From Akkermansia muciniphila (lineage in GTDB: Bacteria; Verrucomicrobiota; Verrucomicrobiia; Limisphaerales; SIAT01), in NCBI GenBank assembly GCA_945860945.1, contig CAMASG010000020.1:1-37638 (forward strand): DNA of 37,638 nucleotides. The letters are read 5' to 3'. The translations under genes and the position numbers were made by a program. The notes below the pieces were generated by a model. It had not been told where the DNA came from and searched no databases. It saw only the letters and a list, made by a program, of their open reading frames with translations. Within the stretch, counting starts at the first letter, position 1. Each line of letters starts with the position of its first letter. Below are positions 31,901 to 37,638 of the stretch, in pieces.

Positions 31901-32110
31901 TTCGAGCGGGAAAGTGACTTGCATCTCAATCTCCTCCGGCGCGAGCGCGGCGACGGTGACGTTGATCTGCACCTGCGGATTCGTGATGTCCGGCACGGCG
32001 TCCAGCGGCAGCCGCAGCGCGGACCAGATGCCCACGGCGGCGAGGACGGCGGCGGCGAGCAGGACGACCGGCCGCTGGCGCAGGGAGCCTTCGAGAAGTC
32101 GATTCAACAT
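28943..32110 (-). CDS. CusA/CzcA family heavy-metal RND efflux transporter
   Basis: 1055 aa; LRLPLDAVPDITNPQVQINVTVAALAPEEIEMQVTFPLENQMSGIPGMIELRSLSKSGLSQVTMIFEDGTDLYRARQLVSERLQ; IDGAVVMVENILRRL. Confidence 0.95.
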   Translation of the reverse strand: MLNRLLEGSLRQRPVVLLAAAVLAAVGIWSALRLPLDAVPDITNPQVQINVTVAALAPEEIEMQVTFPLENQMSGIPGMIELRSLSKSGLSQVTMIFEDGTDLYRARQLVSERLQQVTQDLPPGLTPKLAPIATGLGEIFYYGVDYRANATNKPATRRDQLMALKLIQDYQIKPLLRQTPGVAEVNTSGGYEKVFVIQPDPARLISVGMTLTELASKVAENTRNAGGGLVELGGEQITIRANSRVMRSEELGELPLKFGAGVRPILVRDVATVGIGTSFRIGASTENGEESLLGAAIMTAGENSRLVSVAVREKLKEIQAKLPPDVEIHTLYDRSELVNRTIRTVETNLAEGALLVVGVLFLLLGNIRGAIIVALAIPLSMLFAMVGMVELHIPGNLMSLGAIDFGLIIDGAVVMVENILRRLGEKQHQLGRMLTPKERLEGVLTSAKEVASPMFFGVLIITVVYVPILALEGIEGKMFKPMALVVMLALGGALVLAVTLMPVLCSFLLNGKIHEEDNWLVRQTKRFYTPLLDFGLRRRAYIVLPSIALCVAAGLVFQKLGAEFIPQLDEGDGVFQLVKSQSAGLQSCLEIQKQSERILRAEFPEIKVVFSRMGAAEIATDPMDPSDADTYLMFQPREMWRKENGRTITKERLMELMQQTLAQKVPVQAILPNQPIQMRFDEIMAGARAELSCKIFGDDYATLEGLAEEIRDTLRKIPGAGDVEFDKIGRVPQIEITPDRAALRRYNLHADDVNKVVETALAGASVGAIQEGNRRFPIVVRLAEEQRSDLDVIRRLPVGTDNGGLLALGQLATVTNLNQIGMIKRENAQRLVTILINVRGRDTSSFVAEAETAVRANVKFPEGYYHEFGGQFRNLVKAKERLMIVVPLALAFIFVLLFLSFGSVRQAALIFVCVPLAVTGGVFALWVREMPFTISAAVGFIALSGIAVLNGIMLISFINQLREQGRTLRDAVVEGTLTRLRPKLMTALVASFGFVPMAIATGAGAEVQKPLATVVIGGIITSTFLTLVLLPVLYEWMERKVQSSNKIPDADKPIA

Positions 32111-32113
32111 AGG

Positions 32114-32860
32114 TTAGCGCGGGACACAGCAGGCGTCGCCGCCGTTGGTGTGATGCAATTCGGCGAGCCGCAACATCGCCACACCGGCCACGGCGATTTT
32201 GTCACCGGCCAGCAGACCGCTTTTGATTTCCACGAAGCCGTCTTGGGCGCCGCCCACTTTCACGGCGGCACGGATGATGTGTTTGCCGTTGAGGATGTAA
32301 ATAAAATGGCCCTCGGTGGTGTGCAGCACTGCGGCGCGAGGCACCGCCATCACGGCTTCTCTGCCCGTTGTAGCGACGGTGACGCGCGCAAAGTCGCCGA
32401 TCTTGAGTTCGCTCTGCTCGGCGCGGAGTTCGATTAGAACCTCGGCGAGGGAGTTGGTGTTGGCCGCGAGTAAAACACGAGTGACAACGCCGGTGATGGA
32501 GTGGCCGCCGGTGGTGGCGACAATGTCCGCACCACTCCGCAGGGACTTGGCGAGCGTCGAGTCCACCCACGCGCTGGCGACGATGACACGCTGGGCTCGA
32601 GGCTCCGCCTCGGCATACACTTGCGCGGTGAAGCTGAGCTGGTCGTTGACCTTGCGCTTCATCACGTCGTCGAGCTTCAGGCCGATATGCCGAGCAATGT
32701 CATCGGGGACGGAGAGTCCTTCCTTGGGCTTGAAGGTGATGCCGCCCGCGTCCCCGGGATCCGTTTCGCCAACGGCGGATTTCACCGGCTTGCCATCGCA
32801 ACCAGCGAGACAGGCGTAAATTGCCAGCAGGGCAAATGCGATCAAGCGGCTCGGTTTCAT
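32114..32860 (-). CDS. Short periplasmic adaptor (RND membrane-fusion family-like)
   Basis: Lipobox LAGC; QRVIVASAWVDSTLAKSLRSGADIVATTGGHSITGVVTRVLLAANTNSLAEVLIEL...FARVTVATTGREAVMAVPRAAVLHTTEGHFIYIL...VEIKSGLLAGDKIAVAGVAMLRLAEL. Confidence 0.8.
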   Translation of the reverse strand: MKPSRLIAFALLAIYACLAGCDGKPVKSAVGETDPGDAGGITFKPKEGLSVPDDIARHIGLKLDDVMKRKVNDQLSFTAQVYAEAEPRAQRVIVASAWVDSTLAKSLRSGADIVATTGGHSITGVVTRVLLAANTNSLAEVLIELRAEQSELKIGDFARVTVATTGREAVMAVPRAAVLHTTEGHFIYILNGKHIIRAAVKVGGAQDGFVEIKSGLLAGDKIAVAGVAMLRLAELHHTNGGDACCVPR

Positions 32861-34197
32861 TTCTCCTTCTCAACCGTGTTCGCGTTGACCAGAAGCAGCG
32901 ACAAGCCGGTGAGCTGTTCCAGTTGAGCGGCCGCTTCGAGCGCTTCCCTTTTTGTGTTGAGCAACCCCTCCGCCGCTTCGAGGCACTGCTTCTGCAGTTC
33001 GATGTAGGTGGCGATGGGGACGGCGCCCAACCGGTAATGCCGGTCGGCGACTTCCGCGGCTTCCTTGAAATGTTGCACGGCATCCGGCCGGAGCTTCGCC
33101 ATCTCGCGGAGCTTCGTCTCGTAAGCCAGCGCCGACTCGATGACCTTCCGTTGAATCTCGCGCTCCGTGACGGCGAACGAAACCTCCGCCTGCATCCGGC
33201 GCGCCGCAGCGGCTTCGATGTTTCCCTTGTTCTGATTCCACAGCGGTATCGGCACCGAGACGCCCACGCCGATGATGCGCTCGCGGCTGTTGCCGTTGCG
33301 TTCCTCGGAGAGAATCGGCCCGATGCTGATGGCGGGATAACGCTCGTTCTTCGCCAAATCCACGCGGAACCCCTGCTGCGCCAGCTCCACCGCACGCACG
33401 CGGAGCTCGAAGTTATTCGTCCGCGCGAGCGCGCTCAGCGCCTCGATCTTTTCCGCGGGACGGAAAAGGAGATCGGTTTGAGCGACGGACAGGCGCGCCC
33501 CCGGCACGACACCGCGCAGTTGATTCAATTCCAGCAAGGCCACCTGCACCGCCAGCAGCGACTCGCTCGCCTTCCGTTGCGCGTTCAATTCCGTCGCCTC
33601 GATGATACGCATCTCGAGCAACGGCGTCAGCCCCGCCGGATCACGCTGCACGAGCACCTCACGCAAGGCATGAAACCGAGCGGCCACTTCGCTTGCGGCG
33701 GCGGCCTTCTCTTGCGCAGCGAACAATCCGTAGGCCAACGTCCGCACACGGCCGGCGAGCACGAGCTTGAACCGCGCGTAGCCCAGCTCGGCCAGCTCGA
33801 TATCGTGGTTCGCGATGGCCTTGCGCAAGCCGATGCGCCCCGGCCACTCGAATGGCTGCACGACGGAGACCGACCACGCGACCCCTTCGCTGCGCAAGCC
33901 GGCATCACGCACGGTCTTCTGACCGACATTGCTGCTCACCTCCGGATTGGGAAGCAGCCCTGCCGTCTTGCGCCCGGCTTTCGCGGCGATGATCTCAGCC
34001 TCGTAAAACTTGAGCTCAAGATTCTTCGCCAACGCCTCGAACACGAGCGCGTCAATCGAGATCGCGGTGTTCGTGGCAACAGTGGCGGCGGGTGTTTCCT
34101 GTCCGTGCGCGATGGGCACGGTCAGGGTGGCTAGTGAAAGGGCGAGCGCCGCCACGGCCAATGGGCGGCAGCAGTTCAAAGGACTTGGCTGTTTCAT
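32857..34197 (-). CDS. TolC family outer membrane efflux protein
   Basis: MKQPSPLNCCRPLAVAALALSLATLTVPIAHGQ signal; EIIAAKAGRKTAGLLPNPEVSSNVGQK; VGVSVPIPLWNQNKGNIEAAAARRMQAEVSFAVTEREI. Confidence 0.9.
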   Translation of the reverse strand: MKQPSPLNCCRPLAVAALALSLATLTVPIAHGQETPAATVATNTAISIDALVFEALAKNLELKFYEAEIIAAKAGRKTAGLLPNPEVSSNVGQKTVRDAGLRSEGVAWSVSVVQPFEWPGRIGLRKAIANHDIELAELGYARFKLVLAGRVRTLAYGLFAAQEKAAAASEVAARFHALREVLVQRDPAGLTPLLEMRIIEATELNAQRKASESLLAVQVALLELNQLRGVVPGARLSVAQTDLLFRPAEKIEALSALARTNNFELRVRAVELAQQGFRVDLAKNERYPAISIGPILSEERNGNSRERIIGVGVSVPIPLWNQNKGNIEAAAARRMQAEVSFAVTEREIQRKVIESALAYETKLREMAKLRPDAVQHFKEAAEVADRHYRLGAVPIATYIELQKQCLEAAEGLLNTKREALEAAAQLEQLTGLSLLLVNANTVEKEK

Positions 34198-34321
34198 AAA
34201 TTTTAAAACGGTCACAACACGGACACGACGGACATAACGAACAGACTTTAGCGAACAGGATTTGCAGGCGCGGCGATGCGCCCGATGGAAAGGAAAAGCC
34301 CTCGGCAAAGCCGAAGACTAC

Positions 34322-34705
34322 TTACGAAACGTGGGAAGGCGCGCGCGGGGAAAGCGCGGCACGAGAGGAAAATTGCCAAGACGATGGGAACCCCAGCGGA
34401 ACTGAAGTGTGCGCGCGAAGGATGAGTTCCTCCGGCAAAGTGTCGCTCACGACCAGCACCGGGGAGGACAAGATCGGCAGCAATCTGGGCGCTGGCAATG
34501 TCTGCTGCTGGTGCTCGCTTCTGTAAGCCGCATGCTCTACCGAGCAGCATGTGTCGTCACAATGCGAATCCGATTCGCTGGAAGAATCTTCAGCGTGGCA
34601 CACGAGAAATTCGAGACCGGGCAAGGTTTCAAGCTGGCAATGCAACGTCGCCGACAGCCAAACAAAGGCTGTAAGAATGAGGAAGAAGTTTCTCAAACGA
34701 CCCAC
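34322..34705 (-). CDS. Small Cys/His-containing secreted protein at the head of the efflux cluster
   Basis: GTG start; LPGLEFLVCHAEDSSSESDSHCDDTCCSVEHAAYRSEHQQQTLPAP; same strand, just upstream of tolC-like gene. Confidence 0.6.
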   Translation of the reverse strand: MGRLRNFFLILTAFVWLSATLHCQLETLPGLEFLVCHAEDSSSESDSHCDDTCCSVEHAAYRSEHQQQTLPAPRLLPILSSPVLVVSDTLPEELILRAHTSVPLGFPSSWQFSSRAALSPRAPSHVS

Positions 34706-34765
34706 ACCGTATTAATGCCTGAAGCGGGGAAATATTCAATCCCCATCTGCGCCTTCACGGAAACC

Positions 34766-36004
34766 TCATCGTCCGATATGGGCCGCCATTGCGCGGCCGG
34801 CGATCCAGCCGGTCGTCCAGCACGCCTGAAAATTGAACCCGCCCGTGATGCCGTCGATGTCCAACAGCTCGCCCGCGAAATGCAGTCCGGGACAGACGCG
34901 GCTCTCCATCGTCTTGAAATCCACCTCGCCCAGTCGCACGCCGCCGCACGTCACGAACTCGTCCTTGTTCAGGCTCTTGCCGGTGACGGGAAATTCCGAG
35001 CGCGTGAACTGCTGCACCAGCTGATGCAACGCCGATGATGAAAGCTCCGCCCACCGCGTGACCGGCTTGATTCCTGAGGCGAGAACCAGCTGTTCCCAGA
35101 GCCGTGATGGCAGCGGCGACAAGGACGCGTTCACGATGCTCCGCGCCGGGTTCGCTTGTTTCTGGCGCTGAAGTTCCGCCGTCAACGCTTCCACGGTGAG
35201 ATGCGGCAACCAATTAATCTGCAGCGGGAATCGATACTCGCGTGCCGCCAGCTCGCGCGCGCCCCACGCCGAGAGCCGCAGCACTACCGGGCCGCTCAGA
35301 CCCCAGTGTGTGACCATCACCGGCCCGCGCTCGCGCAGCCCCGCACTCGGCACGCTCGCCTCGATCATCGCGACGGAGACGCCGGGCAATTCGCGCAACC
35401 ATGGCGTGTCGATGTGGAATGTGAACAGCGACGGCACCGGTGGTTCCAAAGTGTGCCCCAGCGACGCGGCCAACTGCCCCGCCACCGCCGCACGGCAACC
35501 GCCCGTCGCGAGCAGCAACCGGTCGCACGCGAGCGTTTCGCCATTCGACAACGTCACATCGAACCCGCCGCCATCTCGGCGCTTTGCTGAATCCATACCG
35601 CAGTTCGTGCGCAGCTCCACGCCCGATGCGTGTGCCGCGTTCACCAGACAATCGATGATCGTCTGCGAGTTGTCCGTCGTCGGGAACATCCGCCCGTCCG
35701 CCTCAAGCTTCAGAGCGACGCCGCGCGCGGCGAACCACTCGATGGTGTCGCGCGGCTGGAACCGCTGAAAAATGCTGATGAGCGCCCGCGCCCCCCGCGG
35801 ATACCGCGTCGAGAGCTCGCGCGCATCGAAGCAGGAATGCGTCACATTACAGCGGCCGCCGCCGGAGATGCGGACCTTCGTGAGAAAATGCGTCCCCTTC
35901 TCGAGCAACATCACCGTGGCCTTCGGCGACGCCTCCGCACATGCGATGGCGGCGAAGAAACCGGCCGCCCCGCCTCCGACAATGATGATGCGCTGTGAAC
36001 TCAC
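34766..36004 (-). CDS. HI0933/YhiN family NAD(P)/FAD-dependent oxidoreductase
   Basis: GTG start; IIIVGGGAAGFFAAIACAEASPKATVMLLEKGTHFLTKVRISGGGRCNVTHSC; LLLATGG; VCPGLHFAGELLDIDGITGGFNFQACWTTGWIAGRAMA. Confidence 0.95.
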   Translation of the reverse strand: MSSQRIIIVGGGAAGFFAAIACAEASPKATVMLLEKGTHFLTKVRISGGGRCNVTHSCFDARELSTRYPRGARALISIFQRFQPRDTIEWFAARGVALKLEADGRMFPTTDNSQTIIDCLVNAAHASGVELRTNCGMDSAKRRDGGGFDVTLSNGETLACDRLLLATGGCRAAVAGQLAASLGHTLEPPVPSLFTFHIDTPWLRELPGVSVAMIEASVPSAGLRERGPVMVTHWGLSGPVVLRLSAWGARELAAREYRFPLQINWLPHLTVEALTAELQRQKQANPARSIVNASLSPLPSRLWEQLVLASGIKPVTRWAELSSSALHQLVQQFTRSEFPVTGKSLNKDEFVTCGGVRLGEVDFKTMESRVCPGLHFAGELLDIDGITGGFNFQACWTTGWIAGRAMAAHIGR

Positions 36005-36072
36005 TGGACGAAGATTAACAAAACCTCACGACGGTTGGGATATTCAAAATGCCGACGCCGATGAAGATGATG

Positions 36073-36303
36073 ATTCCTGCGCGGGGGAAGAGGAATCCCG
36101 CGCGATGGAACGTCTCACCGACGTTCAGGACGAACGTTCCGACGCGATGGATTGACGTTCCCCTGCTCTGGAAGAGCGTGCCGACGGAGAGGAACGACGT
36201 TCCGGGACAGCAGCACAGCATTCCCGACCTCGGGCACGCCGTTTCCACGCTCAGGGTTGTCGTTCCGACACATCGGAAAGCCGTTCCTACGCCCCGGAAA
36301 TCA
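36073..36303. repeat. Array of 11 contiguous degenerate 21-bp repeats with internal dyad symmetry
   Basis: Units start at 36073, 36094, 36115, 36136, 36157, 36178, 36199, 36220, 36241, 36262 and 36283, with no indel. Approximate consensus GTTCCGACgcnnnGGAAcgaC. Confidence 0.88.
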
Positions 36304-36507
36304 GAAAAACACGGCGTTTTAGTCTGTTTCTGCACCAGTTAAAAAAAGTGGCTGAGAAAGTTCCCATCACGGATTTCCCTGTGTATTAATATATGTAGGG
36401 AGAGATAGGTTTCCAATTTGAAGCCTGTTTCTCGCTCGGGCAACCACTATGTGGGCGCCTAAGCCAAAGTCTCGTCTGCGTTGAGCATACAAACAAAAGG
36501 CCAAAAT

Positions 36508-36882
36508 ATGCCCACTAACCACATCGCAGAAACCGCAGACAACATCAACCTCGGCTGGTCAGGCTGCTGCCCTGACACGATCTTCGGCGGGGTCACGTTC
36601 CAATACCATCAGAGCGGCCTCATGGCCTATCGCGATACGGAAACGGAGGTGGCTTGGCACGAAAATCAACTTGCCGGTGCGCGAGCGCGTCGCGATTTGC
36701 AACGCGACGAACTGAACGGCGTCAACCAACGCTGTGTCCATGGACTGCTCTGCCATCCTGAACATGGCGATGACTCGCCGCTCTATGGTCAATGGGGCTA
36801 CACGCGCCGCTCCGACCGCTCCAGCGGTCTGACCCGTCCGGACAATGAACCGCCCGTCACTGGCGACGGTTCAAACACCTAG
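36508..36882 (+). CDS. Hypothetical protein
   Basis: MPTNHIAETADNINLGWSGCCPDTIFGGVTFQYHQSGLMAYRDTETEVAWHENQLAGARARRDLQRDELNG...; no overlapping better candidate; family not recognised. Confidence 0.5.
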   Translation: MPTNHIAETADNINLGWSGCCPDTIFGGVTFQYHQSGLMAYRDTETEVAWHENQLAGARARRDLQRDELNGVNQRCVHGLLCHPEHGDDSPLYGQWGYTRRSDRSSGLTRPDNEPPVTGDGSNT

Positions 36883-36900
36883 AGCGCATCACAAAACAAT

Positions 36901-36933
36901 ACCGGCCTTGCGATTCATCACCGCTGGGCCGGT
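36901..36933 (+). terminator. Possible weak terminator/hairpin
   Basis: ACCGGCC (36901-36907) / GGCCGGT (36927-36933), 19-nt loop, followed by tcttt; just downstream of the hypothetical CDS. Confidence 0.35.
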
Positions 36934-36967
36934 TCTTTGCCTGTTTCGAAACGATGCAGCCAACGCA

Positions 36968-37032
36968 TCATGGCTGTAAGAATACGCCCCATCGGACGCC
37001 GCGAACAAGCATTGGCTTCACTGCGCCCGCAC
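36968..37032. repeat. Dispersed repeat copy B
   Basis: Matches 27001-27066 (see copy A). Confidence 0.7.
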
Positions 37033-37122
37033 GCATCTTCACTTTCCAACCATGACGATGCGCTTGATCGGTTTCATTGGTATCAGTTGAAGGGGCCGTT
37101 GCAATCTGGGTGGGCACGCATA

Positions 37123-37515
37123 TCAGGAATTGGTGTCAGTCGGCGTCTCGGCCTCAGTGGGTTTGCGAGCCTGCAGCAAACACAGCAGCATCAGCACGGA
37201 ACCTACCAACATCACCGTAATCAAAATCGCAGCGAAAAGTTTCTCCGACTTCCCCTCACTCACCGCTTGCCAACTCTTGGTCGATCGCCATGCGAAGACC
37301 AAGGACAGCAGGCCGGTGGTCACCGTGGCCGCGAGCTGGCTCCACTGGACGCCGCGCGCGCCGAGCACGCCCCACAAAATCGAAAGCACACCGAAGGTGC
37401 CGCCGGACATCAGCGCCGTCTTTGCTTTTTCCGGGTTCGACAAGTAGCCGAGCAGCCCCATGAAAATGAGGAATGCCCCGTAAAAAATCAGGTAGCCTGC
37501 GGTTTTGCTGTTCAT
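37123..37515 (-). CDS. Small four-helix membrane protein, TMEM14-like
   Basis: MNSKTAGYLIFYGAFLIFMGLLGYLSNPEKAKTALMSGGTFGVLSILWGVLGARGVQWSQLAATVTTGLLSLVFAWR...; TMEM14-like Gly-rich TM pattern. Confidence 0.65.
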   Translation of the reverse strand: MNSKTAGYLIFYGAFLIFMGLLGYLSNPEKAKTALMSGGTFGVLSILWGVLGARGVQWSQLAATVTTGLLSLVFAWRSTKSWQAVSEGKSEKLFAAILITVMLVGSVLMLLCLLQARKPTEAETPTDTNS

Positions 37516-37573
37516 GGTGGGAAGTGGTTTCTTGATTGGTTTCTCGCGCGCTGGTTAGTTCGTTCGAGCAACC

Positions 37574-37638
37574 TTAAAAGTCCGTCTTTGCGTCTTTCAG
37601 ATCGAGTTCCTTGATCCACGCGTTCCGATAGCGCACGT
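37574..37638 (-). CDS. C-terminus of a probable DUF1080 (3-keto-disaccharide hydrolase-like) protein; partial
   Basis: Reverse-strand reading gives VRYRNAWIKELDLKDAKTDF* ; the RYRNAWI motif is typical of DUF1080 C-termini. Not in the ORF track. Confidence 0.55.
   Translation of the reverse strand, partial: VRYRNAWIKELDLKDAKTDF

Noticed and set aside
30569-32437. 622-aa + strand ORF
   Set aside because: Antisense to CusA/CzcA; His/Asp/Arg-rich shadow translation.
32114-32860. Adaptor as a pseudogene
   Set aside because: Intact start with lipobox, intact frame and tight spacing to both neighbours; treated as a short but complete gene.
32821-34134. 437-aa + strand ORF
   Set aside because: Antisense to the TolC family gene; shadow translation.
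36073-36303. CRISPR array
   Set aside because: Units are contiguous and degenerate with no repeat/spacer alternation, and no cas genes are nearby.

Overview
High-GC window from a probable Verrucomicrobia/Planctomycetes-type bacterium, inferred from gene content. Left third, minus strand: a type IV pilus/type II secretion-like locus with two GspE/PilB ATPases, PilT and PilC/GspF. Downstream lie a BrnT/BrnA-like toxin-antitoxin pair and five translationally coupled prepilin-like genes resembling the 'Verru_Chthon cassette' families. The largest of these runs off the left edge and is missing from the ORF track. Middle, plus strand: a tight cluster of secreted proteins (PSCyt1/DUF1549/DUF1553, DUF1501, a second DUF1549/DUF1553, cytochrome-WD40, PPC-like), followed by ilvD, a small lipoprotein and a secreted rhodanese with a strong terminator. 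Right third, minus strand: a CusA/CzcA-type metal efflux cluster with a minimal adaptor, TolC-like protein, HupE/UreJ-like protein and His/Cys-rich small proteins. After it come a HI0933-family flavoprotein, a TMEM14-like protein and the C-terminus of a DUF1080-like protein. The most unusual non-genic signals are an 11-unit, indel-free array of degenerate 21-bp repeats with internal dyad symmetry (36073-36303), a dispersed ~65-bp repeat present twice (27001-27066 and 36968-37032), a 22-bp perfect tandem duplication in a divergent promoter region (12406-12449), and a possible structured leader before the rhodanese gene. No rRNA, tRNA, transposase or CRISPR array was recognised.
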